Positions 21,350 to 32,229 of a stretch of DNA of 64,000 bases are shown piece after piece (positions within the stretch are counted from its first letter, which is position 1; every line of letters starts with the position of its first letter). The notes under the pieces were generated by a model, which did not search any database, had not been told where the DNA came from, and saw only the letters and a program-made list of their open reading frames with translations. The position numbers and the translations under genes were made by a program. The stretch is from Alternaria dauci. Taxonomy: Eukaryota; Ascomycota; Dothideomycetes; Pleosporales; Pleosporaceae. The stretch spans positions 3,720,001 through 3,784,000 of the forward strand of contig NC_091272.1 of the NCBI RefSeq assembly GCF_042100115.1, given 5' to 3'.

Positions 21350-23722
21350 ACCGGCGTCTGGTATGGCAGCGAAGAGTGATGTTGTGACGACGTGCTCGAT
21401 CGGAAGGCTTTGTGTCTCAGTAAATGTATTGAACAGCTCGAGTTTTGTGGATGTGGGAGATCCTATAAAGTCCTTTGGCTCAGAGCCGCAAAGACCCTAG
21501 TTGAACAAGAAACCTCTACTATTACCCTAGAGGTATGAAACGTGGCAAAGTCTCACTTGGTTGATACGGTACTGGAACAAGGCAGCGGATAAGAAGACTT
21601 TTAACGTTTTGTGTGCGTAACTGCATACGTATGTGCTGTTGTGCCAGGAGCGCCATATTTAGCGGCTCTTGCCATGCTGCTGTACGCACGACGCTTTTAC
21701 GTTGAGTAACCATCTCAAATGCACATGCAACTAGCAGCATTGCATCCTAGCACTCACGCGGCTAAGCACATTTCTAGGGCATTCAATAGAATCCGGAATA
21801 GATGACGCCACGTATGATTGCAAGGCCAGAAACCCCGTCCTCGGATGACGGCCTTATGTAGACTAATCACTCTGCCCTGTGAGCTTTGTGAGGCGTTGAT
21901 AATGGTGACTTGACTCGATATTTTCCGCCGTACAGCCATGACTGTGCCGAGCGGCTAGTGCACCTGCCATTTGGTGTGATGCTACACAGTGCGGTCGAAA
22001 GTACCATAGTATGCTTGGGTTACAAAAAGCACAGAGATTTACTGGCGACTTGGCATAGTGCATGGGTTGATCGGCAAGCATACGCAGAGTGAGGCGCCCT
22101 TGTTCCTTAGCAGTGCGGATCCTCAATGGATTCCTGAGCCTTGTAGATGCATCTCAGGATATTTATCGCAATGAGCAGTGGGCGGGGTACTCCTTGCTCA
22201 ATCCTTCGATACATTGAAACCTATTAGGTCGCGAAGTTTGCAGGAAAAGGTTCAAGCAAATCTTCGTCATTGGTCGCTCCCACCTGGAGCTGTAAAGCTT
22301 ATTGGGCCTCGTCAACAGCCGGAAGTCCCCCTACCTGCAGATGTTGGCAAACATCATCCGATAACGCTAGAGGTCGTTCTCTAGAAATCGTTGATGCGGG
22401 GCCGAAGATAGGTGTTGTTTCGTTTTGTCCCAAACTCAAGTATCGAGATCGGAGTCGGGCGTCGATCGTATTATCCAGGAAACAGCAACGATTTCTTTGA
22501 TCATATATCGACCCGCAGTAACGCAACTGCCCGAGCAACAGTATTCAGGAAGATGTCTTCCCGAAGATCCTCGGAATCTGCGCAGTCGACTCATATGCAG
22601 CATGCAGGACGATTGCGACACTGTCACACCGCAAGTGCGCCATGTCGTCTGTCATTGGCAGTCGTTCAGGCGGTGAGGGTGTCTATTGAACTCTACAAGT
22701 AGAACGTGATACCCGAAGAATCATATGTGTATAAACTTGCCTAGGGCGGTAGCTGGAGATTGTACATGTGTTCAGCCTGTACCTGCGTCCCACAGTTGGT
22801 TTGCCAAGCCTGTACCTGACTTCGCACATGTCCACCGGACGTGCATCTGTCGATCTACCATGTGGTCCCGAGGCTCTTATCAGGAGATAGTGAGGCTGGG
22901 AGAACGCGTGGCTGGTAAGTTTCCCAGGTATGCGAAGCTGTAACGGATCTTTACCCAAAATCGCAAGAGCGAATAGCTGGGTGTGGAGATTGGCTGCGTC
23001 GTCGAGGCGGAAGGAAGGCTTTGGCTCAGCAACGTTCAAGTCGGCGGCCTCCACGTGAGGACACAATCATGTTGAGAGCATCTCCTAACGTCTTGGGATG
23101 TCGCAAAAAGTCGAAGTCGAAGTGTTGACGAAGGAGTGATGGAGGTGAATATGTAGTAGAAGGGCATGTCTCGTACTTGAGGACGTACCGCAGATAATAA
23201 GACGTTATGAAAGAGAAGGGCGTTCAGACCAAAAGCCCGGCTGGTGCCTTGACCATGGAGTGAGGCGGAAAAGGTGTGGGAAGAGCACCAAGATCTGCCG
23301 TGCTGGGATAGTAACAACAGGTGATAGCAAGACTAAGAATGTGAGGATAAGTGAAGCGTAGCTCCCATGACCCCCCACTGAATGCGAACATGTCGAGAGA
23401 GGAGGTTTGCGTCAAGGCAGAGTACGTGTGAAGTCAAGATAGAGGTGGAGGACCTCTAGAGGGCATCTAGGTAACAATGGGGAAAACACGTGATTCCTCG
23501 GCGTTTAGCGTGGAACGCGCCCTGAGAGGATAGGCGTCATCGCAGCTTCCCAAGCTCGCAACTCGAACGCCGAAGGCATCTCCACATCGCCATCCTGCCC
23601 GCATACACTCTGCTCCCGCATCCGTTGACAAGAAGCCTGCGCTGAAGCAAGCCCTCGTCGCATCGCCACACGCAACTCTCCGTACACGGTCGAACTAGCG
23701 CATCACCCATCCAGCAACCACA
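21350..23722. other. Long region without a supportable gene
   Basis: The first 200 bp probably belong to 5' exons of the proline-rich gene: an open frame at about 21350-21497 is preceded by a plausible acceptor (CAACTAG) and a GTGAGA donor near 21556. The rest, to the V-ATPase subunit gene, has only short frames without recognisable protein character. No repeat or RNA gene was seen. Confidence 0.4.
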
Positions 23723-24262
23723 ATGGCGAACGGGTCAGTTGCGCCCAAGGAAGCTCTGCGGCTAGCATCAAACTAATAAAAGACAGCTGGGCACCCATCA
23801 TCGGGCTCATAGTCACCGTCATCTTCTGCGTGGCAGCGTGGTTCCTAGCTCCCAAAGGCGAGAACCAAACGTACGTTTACAACATCCCTTCGTCAAAGTC
23901 CACATCCACGCCTTCCAAGCCCTGTCTGCGCACAAGATCCTCTTTGGAGCGGCTCTTCACTACCCCCGAGGATCACAGTGCAGACGGAGGCAGGCGCGTC
24001 CACTTCACCGACGACACGGGCAGCCATGGCCACGACAGCGAGCAAACCTTCGCGTCCGCATCTGAGGCGACAACTTGAGAAGCAGAGAGGCAGTGAGAGA
24101 GATCTTGGGCTAACTTGATTGGACAGGGTCTGGCGATCTACGCTCGTTCTGTCTGCCGCTGCCATGTACATCATGTGGGCCATTACCTTCCTCGCGCAAC
24201 TCTACCCGCTCATCTCGCCCGTACGAGGCGACTTACGGCCAGAATACAATGGAGGGCGCTAG
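23723..24262 (+). CDS. VMA9: V-type ATPase subunit e
   Basis: Three exons: 23723-23733 (11 nt), 23787-23870 and 24127-24262, giving 76 aa. The protein reads MANGWAPIIGLIVTVIFCV..., AAWFLAPKGENQTVWRSTL and SAAAMYIMWAITFLAQLYP, ending in LRPEYNGGR. Two hydrophobic helices with the APKG linker and the Trp-Arg at the second helix match subunit e of the V0 sector (yeast Vma9), a small membrane protein needed for vacuolar proton pump assembly. The ultra-short first exon codes only Met-Ala-Asn plus two bases and is confirmed by the continuity of MANGWAPI. Intron 2 is unusually long here (256 nt). Convergent with ARV1. Confidence 0.9.
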
Positions 24263-24525
24263 GGTATCAAGTCTGCGGACGGCAAAGGCGTGAGGAATGC
24301 GCATGCAACAACGACAGAAAGCACCACAGCATATGCCGAAAGGGCACATCATGCTAAAGCAAATGTGCACCGGCGATCTGCATCTGGCGTCGTTGGCCAT
24401 GGGCAACCAAAGCAGTGCATTGATGAACATTTAAGCGCATGTGTATAATTGGTTTGGCGTATTACGGAGCTTCTTCTTGGCTTGTACAAATATCAAATGG
24501 GTATCATTGTTTGCAACCAGAACGC

Positions 24526-25522
24526 TCATGATTCATCTTGCCGAATCGCGTTTCCTACCCAGTCCCAAACATTGCCAGCAACCGTCCATTCACTCAAGTA
24601 GCCTTCCCATCCAGTCCCCAAGCCCGCAGCTCTCAGTAAACCCCATCCCACCAGCGTCTTCATCCCTGCCCCGATACCAACCAGCATACCCGCTCTGATA
24701 TATCCACAATCCATGACTATCTTCAGCGCAGCGATATTGTTCACTATCACTGCCCAACTCACTGCCGTCGCAGAACTAGGCAAATCGTAGTCCCAGATGA
24801 TGAGCAGTATAGGGAACAATTTCGTGCAGCTACTAACTAGCAGAGCAGTCGACAAGGGTGTCGGAGAAGGGAAATACGGTATACACCTCTGCCAGAGTCT
24901 GCGCGCTGCACCCGGTAGCCGCTCCGCATCGAAAGCGCACAATATGCGTATGGGTAGATGGAAAGCCAGCGTAGACAGCGTGACCAGGCAGAGGAAAAAT
25001 AGGTATTGCAGGCCCAGCGGATGTGCTTGCAGTACCACCGCGTTCGTTATCCCGTCGTATGGCGGTACAAGTGGGCTCGTGGACGTCGTGTTCGTAGAAA
25101 GCGACGAGGACGAAGGATGGTACGGCGATGCGGCAGGGAGAGGCAATTTTTCGATCCGCGCCCACGTCAGATAGACGTCAAAGAGGAGGAGCAGTATTGC
25201 CAGTCTTAGAACCGAACGCTGCAGAACACCCTTTTGTTAGCTCCTCTATCCAAAGAAACATGAACGAGTGAATACTTGCATCAAAACGACTATCATCCCT
25301 CCCCAACCGATTAAACAATAAATGCCGATAAACCTCCGGCTTGATCAATACCAAATCGATAAACAGAACCACAAAGTCATGCTCGACGTATTTATCCGCA
25401 AACTTTTTGCACACGGGACACTGCGTGAGGCGGACACCTTTTCCGAGCGCGCGGTCGTCGGCCTTGGAGTACGTCGTGTAGAGGGTGCGCACGGGGGTGC
25501 GGCAGGATATGCATATTGGCAT
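24526..25522 (-). CDS. ARV1: ARV1 sterol/sphingolipid homeostasis protein
   Basis: Two exons: 25280-25522 and 24526-25218, intron 25219-25279 (61 nt) with a GC donor (GCAAGT) and TTCTGCAG acceptor, giving 311 aa; an in-frame Met at 25558 would add 12 residues. No GT donor gives an in-frame join to the family block, whereas the GC donor yields RDDSRFDRSVLRLAILLLF followed by DVYLTWARIEK, the expected ARV1 sequence. The N-terminal zinc ribbon is PICISCRTP...LTQCPVCKKFADKYVEHD (CxxC...CxxC), followed by several membrane segments. ARV1 is an ER protein needed for sterol distribution and GPI-anchor intermediate supply. The linker at residues about 95-130 is Ser/Thr-rich and looks lineage-specific. 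Confidence 0.9.
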
Positions 25523-25558
25523 CGCAGCGAATGGCGGGTTTGTTGTGCGGGTTATCAC

Positions 25559-26015
25559 ATGGCGTGAGGGAGGTAGGAATTGGTATGTGTGTGTTTGTTG
25601 CGCACGGCGTTGTTGGGGAGGATGCGGAAGTGATGATGATAGTTGTGCAAGCGCGTTCGGCGCGGTGTTTGAGGTCGGACTTTAGGAAAAGCCCCACCCC
25701 CCAGGTTCGTTGCCAAATGCACGCTGCCAAAATAGTCTCATGCTTTCAGTCAAATGTCCTTCCATTACAATATTTCATTCAAGAATACGCTAACCTTGAT
25801 TATGCTCCGTCTTGGTCTTATGTCCTACAAGATTGGTTGTAATACATTCAATGCTTTTGACGCCAATCCCCATCCTCATGCCACCTATTCAACGCCTCGT
25901 GCTGCAAGAATGCTAACGAAGAGAGAGAGAAAACAACCCAAAATACGCAACCATCGCTCCTGTATATCTCAACAACGTTCCCGCTTTGATTCCCTCCTCT
26001 TCAGCCCACGGCCCT
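25559..26015. other. Intergenic: ARV1 promoter and NUP170 3' flank
   Basis: No gene. Both neighbours are on the minus strand, so this holds the ARV1 promoter and the NUP170 terminator region. Confidence 0.45.
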
Positions 26016-29000
26016 TCAGCGCGCGGCTTCCTCGAGCGTGGCACTGACGTCCCTCGCACGCTGGATCCAAGCCTGGTCGTCCATGTCTCGCCCCAAGACA
26101 TCGCTGCTCAAGATGATGCGCATTACTTCTGCAAGGCCGATGGCGTTCTCAGGACCGCCGAATAACGCGCCAGTCCGTCTGCTTACTGCACCCCACTGCT
26201 CTACGAGGTAGATTATCCATTTCACAAGCAGTTTGCGGTTGCGACCAGCAAACGGCGGTTCTTGCGCATACCATAGTGCTTCTAGGGTAGCGACCAGATT
26301 CTCAAACGGCGCTTGGAGTTTGAGGAATACATCAATCGGCCACGTGAGGTTGGAGTTGAGTGCAAGGTTATGCGCATTCGGGGCGTTGGCGTCGTGTACG
26401 TAGAATTCGAGGTCATATTGGAGGAGAAGCTGCAGGACGATGTTCACTGGGAATACGTTGTCGTTGAGATTGGTACGGTGACCGATATCCTCGACCTTCA
26501 GTGCGACAATCTCCCAAGGCGCTCCTTGACGATCAGCCAGAGCGTTCCGGTGAGTTTGGTCAATAAGGTTTGTCCATGTCGAGCGGATATCAGGTACGTT
26601 GCGGTAGTCGGCAGCGTGGTAGATCAGTAGGCATATGTCGTAGTATGCTGCTTGGTCGGCATAGTCGTGGTAAAGCTAGACAAACGTCAGTAAAGTCATC
26701 ATTAGTGATGTGTCGTGAGAAACTTACTTCGTCGAGAGGATGGATCTGGCCGTTGAGGTGATCAATGACATCTTCTCTCCGCTTCCCAGTAAGTCGCTCG
26801 TCGCCCTTGATTCTTTGCAAGACATCATCTTGAATATTCGCAATGTCTAGGTGATCGCTGATGTTTCTTAGGAGCTCCTGTCTTGACTGCCTGTTGCGCA
26901 CCCCATTTTCCGCGAAGCCATTCATCCGTGTAGAAGCATTGGCCTTTGCGCGCGACAGATACTCTATCCTCTTCTCTAGTGTCAAGGGTAGAGTGCTCTT
27001 GGCGAGCTGGTACTGTGTCTCCGCAGCGCTGAGGTAGTCGTTGTAGTGAGCATAGTAGCGCCACAACAGATCCGCATGTGCCAGGTTTGTCTCGGAGCTT
27101 TGCCGCAGGTAGTCGACTACAAAAGGAGAATTGATCTCCAGCAACCGCTCAGCCCAGCCGTTCTGCATATACCAATCGTACAAGTAGTTCTGGAAAACCT
27201 CGTCTTCTGAATTGTTGATCTGCTCGTACGCTTCGTGCTTGCGACGAGTGACCTGTGAAATGACACCATCAGGTACGGGGCCCTGGGTGTTGTATGCCTG
27301 ATCCACAGCTTCGACGACCTTGCAGATCAGCGTGTAGCAAGAGGCGCGCTTGTCAAAGTATTCTCGGCGGATGTCATTCGAATCGACACTGCTGTCACCC
27401 TTGTCTCGAATCCAAGACAGAGCTTTGTTACCCCGGTCCCATTCCTGAGCGACTCTCAGGGCAAGTCTGATAGCACCTAAGTGGCATGTTAGTACTTTCG
27501 AAACACGTATTGTTGATTGACCTTACCAGCATAGAACTCAAGTTGAATATACTGGTCCACCGTGGCAGCCAGATTCTCGTAGCTTAGACTCTTGGCGACC
27601 TGCTCGAACAGTCTCAGACTATCATTGAGCAAGATACGTCCGCGTTCGGCATTTGCACCGGAATCAGCAGCCTTCTTCAAACTCTCTTGCGCCTTGAAGA
27701 TGACGACGTCGTCTGAGCTGCAGAAACTACCGCACTTTCTCCGCAGAGCTTCGGCAACTGATTCAACATTGGAACCCTTGGTGATGTTGCGGTTTACGAT
27801 AGCCTTGACGAGCTCCCTTGCAATCTCCCTGCCTTCTTTGACAGAGAAAAGACCGTGGAAGGTGAGTTGGCGTACTCTTCCTTGTAGTTGGGGATCCGGC
27901 AGCAGTGCCAGAATATCTTCTAAACGCTCTTCAAAAAGCACCAGAACGAAAGATATCCCCTCGACAATGTTGTTGACCATCTGCAACAAGCTAGTGAGCG
28001 CCCTGTTTTCGCCTTGGAGCTCTACTTCTTCTTGCCGCGATGATGCGCGTCCCAGTGCCTCCGGCCCGGCCAAGCCTTCGATGAAGGACCTGTTCGATTC
28101 GAGGAACTCTTGGAGTTGAGCCAGAGAACGTTGAACTTCTTGCAACTTGGCGATTGGGTGTGTCGATGTGAGGACAGGTCCGGTCGGTGTGGCGGTCTCG
28201 GTAATAATGGGAGTATTCCAAATGGATCGGACAATACGTGACACATACATGGCAATACCATCGTGCCTGGGTGATGCGCGGACATTCTCTACACTCAAAC
28301 CTTCTACTGTCGCGCTCTCTGTCAGGTGTGCTTTCCCGCCAAATTCTATAAAGACTCTACGGGCAAAATCAATGACTTCGGGATCAGTGACCTTTGCGAT
28401 GCGTGAATCGGGTCCGACATCCGAACCTTGACCGCACGCAACAGCCAGAGCCGTAGCGGAAGTCTCGGCCAGACCGTATTGCTTCGCGAGCTTGCGGATG
28501 TCGCCCTCAGCACCCTCCTGGCCTCCATTCTTCACGATGGAAGCAAATATGTCGACAAGTCTTCTTCGTCGGACCGTTTCGATGCCGTGCGATGTGATGA
28601 TTGCATATTCACACAGGGGTTTGTCGAATTGGGTCGAAAGCTCATTACCGAAACCGAGAGGTTCGTTCCTCGCCGAAAAGGGTTCTGATACCAAGCCAAT
28701 GTCCTGCACCCTGCCCACGAGTTCTGTATACAAGCAAGTCTCGGTGTATCGTGGAGGTTCCGAGCTCTCTCGCTGACCCAATAGCCCAGAGTGCGGCGCG
28801 GAAACAAACATGTGATGATTTTGGTCGTTTGGCGATCGTAGGACAAAGGAGAAGAAGGCGCCGGGCGCGTACCGCGTTGCAACGGTGGTCTCCCTAAGAT
28901 ATCTTGACTCGAATCCGACGGCTGTGCCCCCCTGGTATGGCTGCACCTGAGTTGAAGTGCTCTGCTGCGAAGGCTGTTCGTCGTTGGGAGGGAATCGAAT

Positions 29001-30260
29001 GTGTCGGAGTTGCATACTGTTTGGTGCGCTGGTGCTGTTGGCACCCCACTGCCCACCAGATGTCGTGCTCAGATACAGCCTACATCCGGACGACGTTGTG
29101 GCCATCAAAGACAGATTGTCTGCTTCGGTGCTCGAGATGGGGCTCAGATGGACAATCTGCATCTTGTCCAGGACGCTTGTCGGCCGCACAATGTGCCCAC
29201 ACATTGTCTCGATCTGTGTGCGTGTCCGGGTGAGACAGCTCTCGAGAACGTTTGGCGCGCGCATGTAGTAGACCTTGATGGTACCGTTGGTCGAAAGGGT
29301 GTACAGGACGTTGCGGGTGTCGTCGATTACCATCTGCTGAATACCGGCCTGTCGTGTTGGCCCGTAAAATGGTAGTGCAGGTAGGCCAATAGAGGTTGTG
29401 ACGTGGTTAGTCTTGCTGCACTTGCTGGAGAACCACTTGTCTTCCTGCTGGTAGTTGAGCTCATACACGTCCTCGGTCTGGCCATCGCCGAAGAAGATGC
29501 GCCCGGTTGTTGTCGAGCCGGCGATTGCAGTCACGTTGATCTTCCTGACCGAGGTCGACAGTCCCGTCCGGTACATTGTGATGCCATGGACGCCTTCGGA
29601 GCCTCGCTGGCACTCGACGGCGATAAGGAAGATGTCGGAGACGGTCGCGACGACGAGCAGGTATTCGATGGTGCCGACAAAGACACCAGGTCGCGGCTTG
29701 ACGAGCTTGACACATGTGATGTTGCTTGGTTGCTCTTCGAATCCGACGAGCTCGGGGTTTGGATGTGTGTAGTCCCAGAGGTAGACCTGGTTGTCGACGA
29801 CGAGCCAGGCGTGGTTGATCTCAGCGAACAGGCCCATGCTCGTCGACATCTGCGTGTGGTCGACCTGCTCAAAGACGGCCTCTGGAAGTTTGTAGGAGCG
29901 CAGTTTCTGGAAGGGCGCCCATGCCGGGCTGTTGGGCAGCTCGTACTCGCCCGAGATGCCCTCTATGCGGCTTTGTTAGCACCTCGGCAAGCTTCTGCGA
30001 CTGTTACGTGACTACTCACGTCCAATGTACGCCTCGAGCGCAGGGAAGCGGTTGTCCCGATCCAGCATGCTGTTGATGGTCCGTGATGCGCGATCGATCG
30101 GGCTCTCTGTGGGCGGTGCAGGCAGCGCTTGCTGCTGCGGCGGCGGTGGTTGCGACATGGAGCCAGTCCGGGCGAAACCAGGCCGGTTGGGCGCTGGTGT
30201 GTTGACAAACGCGCCGGGCGTGGGGCGCTGGGGCGTCGCGGGCGCCATCTGGAAGGCCAT
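26016..30260 (-). CDS. NUP170: Nucleoporin Nup170/Nup155 inner-ring scaffold
   Basis: Four exons: 30020-30260, 27527-29962, 26728-27476 and 26016-26675; introns of 57, 50 and 52 nt, giving 1361 aa. The start MAFQMAPATPQRPTPGAF was chosen over an upstream in-frame Met in the GC-rich leader. The N-terminus is Pro-rich, then SRTINSMLDRDNRFPALEAY leads into a beta-propeller (blocks MGLFAEINHAWLVVDNQVYL, EYLLVVATVSDIFLIAV, MVIDDTRNVLYTLS, IKVYYM), and the C-terminal two thirds are an alpha-solenoid (QYGLAETSATALAVACG, LTFHGLFSVKEGREIARELV, HADLLWRYYAHYNDY). This is the Nup155/Nup170 layout: inner-ring component of the nuclear pore, contacting membrane and chromatin. Length agrees with the family (about 1350-1500 aa). 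Divergent from AIM41. Confidence 0.95.
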
Positions 30261-30708
30261 GATGGACTGACTGTGTGTGCGAGTTGGCGTGTTGCGCTGG
30301 TCGTGGCCCGGGGTGAGGGCGAGCTTCAGATGGAGGTTGGGGGAACGCGCCGGGGAGATGGCGTGCACATGAGCTGCGCGCGGCGGTTGGGGTGGTGACG
30401 GGGAGAGGAGGGCGCGCAGAGAAGGAGATTCACAAAAAGTGCTCTGGCGCAATTGCGACGCTGAGGCTCACTCAGACACAAGCTGCAAAAGTGACGGCGG
30501 TCCACAACAAAAGAGATGCTTGGCGCGCAGGGATGCTAGCTATTCGCGTCAGAGCGCGTTAGGGCAAGTCGGTCCAAACTTTTGTGTGCTTGGAGAGTGT
30601 TTGGCTGCACACGTTTCAACACGCCCCCAGCCCCGTCTTGTCCGCCTCGGGTCAATTTCGTATTCTAGCTCTATCGCATACGCAGTCTGCCGTCCAGCAA
30701 CACCCACC
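30261..30708. promoter_or_regulatory. Divergent promoter region NUP170/AIM41
   Basis: 448 bp between the two start codons, carrying both leaders. The NUP170 side is G/C-rich with an open frame, the AIM41 side pyrimidine-rich. No specific site was recognised. Confidence 0.5.
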
Positions 30709-31257
30709 ATGTCATTGTTTCGCACCACAATGCTCCCAAGGCAGTTCCTTGCGCCTGCCCGATCCATGTGTCTCCGCTACTCATCCACTTCTGCGCCCGA
30801 AAACATTCTTCTCCCCCGCTTGCAGTCCGATCTCAAGATGGCCATGCGCGCAAAGAACAAGCCGGCTCTAAACACAATTCGTGCCCTGCAAGCCGAAATC
30901 ATAAACGCCTCAAAGACTGCCAAGCCAATCACTACTGATGGCGCCCTCTATTCCCTCATCCAGAAGCAGATCAAGTCCTCTTCGGCCTCGATTGAGGAAT
31001 TCCGGAATGCGAAGAGGGAGGATCTGGTGGAAAAGGAGCAGGCGCAGCTGGATGTGCTGAATGGATATGCAAAGGAAATTCCAACAGTAGAGGAGAGCGA
31101 GGTTGACGCCCTGATCAACAGCGTGGTGGAAGGACTAGAGCAAGGCAAGAAGAATTTTGGCGCCGTCATGGGCAAGGTCATGGCCGGCGTCAAAGGACGA
31201 CCGATCAACCTGGAGTATGTCACAAAGAAAATAGAAGAAGCGGTTGGGGCCAAATAA
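30709..31257 (+). CDS. AIM41: Yqey-like mitochondrial protein Aim41
   Basis: Single exon, 182 aa. The start used is the Met of MSLFRTTMLPRQFLAPARSM, a basic, Ser/Ala/Arg-rich presequence typical of matrix import; the open frame extends upstream but that part looks like leader. The body matches the Yqey/GatB tail-like domain: LLPRLQSDLKMAMRAKNKPA, ALNTIRALQAEIINASK, GALYSLIQKQIKSSSASIEE, PTVEESEVDALINSVV, KNFGAVMGKVMAGVKGR. Bacterial YqeY resembles the tRNA-binding tail of GatB, but the cellular job of yeast Aim41 is not well defined. About 180 aa is the usual fungal length. Confidence 0.9.
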   Translation: MSLFRTTMLPRQFLAPARSMCLRYSSTSAPENILLPRLQSDLKMAMRAKNKPALNTIRALQAEIINASKTAKPITTDGALYSLIQKQIKSSSASIEEFRNAKREDLVEKEQAQLDVLNGYAKEIPTVEESEVDALINSVVEGLEQGKKNFGAVMGKVMAGVKGRPINLEYVTKKIEEAVGAK

Positions 31258-32229
31258 ACGACATGATGCGCGCTAGGTGTGGGCTAGGTGAATGTAGAAC
31301 AACTGTACATATTCTGTGTAGACTACCGACTGCTCTCCAAATGGGGTAACGAAAGATACGGCCAAATTACGACATTGAAATGATGCCTCGATGATTGCTT
31401 TTCCCGGCGAGCAGATCCATCAACTCGGTCGACATGTCCTCTTGCGGGGTATCGCCACGACTTGCTCGTGGCCTCAGATCGTAGCAGCTTTGACGGTCCA
31501 ACATGGCAAATTCCCATGGAATATTCCAACCATGTCGATGCGTGCAGAGACGCGGGCTGGATTGTTGTAGCACACTGGCACCGTGGCTCGGGCAGCACCT
31601 AAGCGGACAACTGCGCCGCGATCCGTTTCCATGCTTCGGCACTGACGTCATCGGTGACCAAGGCTTCGTTTTGCGGACATGCATCCCCTCGGATGCGGTC
31701 AGAGACAGACACTGAGGGTAAGGATAGCCTGGCGTGTCCAAAGACGTTGGGCGACGAAACCAAGTATTTTCTCTGCCGGCGATACTGAGAACATGTAGAG
31801 ACCTCACATGACAGTACGACATGCCCAACCTCAGCCCGAATCCACATGGATTCACATGGAAGGGAACCATGGGGAACTCCCGCGGCAAATGAGAAACCAA
31901 GGCACATCAGGGGTGCGTCGCTCCAGTCCTGGCACGAGTTAGCGCCCAGGCCAGATGCAGGGAGTGCAGCATGCGCGAGCGCCGATGACGAAGCCCGTCG
32001 CGAATCCTGCATCTAGAGTTGGTCGCACCCACACACCACCAAATCTCCGGCAGGTCTTGCATTCAAGACACTTATATTCTCGTTGATCCGCTTGTTGCGC
32101 CGCCGTCAGTCTGTCGCATTACTGTTGCTGCCGCTCCTAGTGCATGTCCTGTTCCCGTGTGACGTCTTCCCACACGCACCCGGCAGCCCCGCACCATACC
32201 TCATACATCATCATACATCATACCCAGCC
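31258..32229. other. Intergenic between AIM41 and the DUF8035 gene
   Basis: About 970 bp with the AIM41 3' flank and a long leader of the next gene. Short direct repeats (CATACATCATCATACATCATAC) sit at 32200-32222 immediately before the DUF8035 start codon. A 177-codon minus-strand frame here (31367-31900) has no family character. Confidence 0.45.

Noticed and set aside
25178..25280. Apparent frameshift in ARV1
   Set aside because: Explained by a GC-AG intron that restores the family sequence without any indel.
31367..31900. 177-codon minus-strand frame
   Set aside because: No recognisable domain, low-quality composition, no splice or start context.
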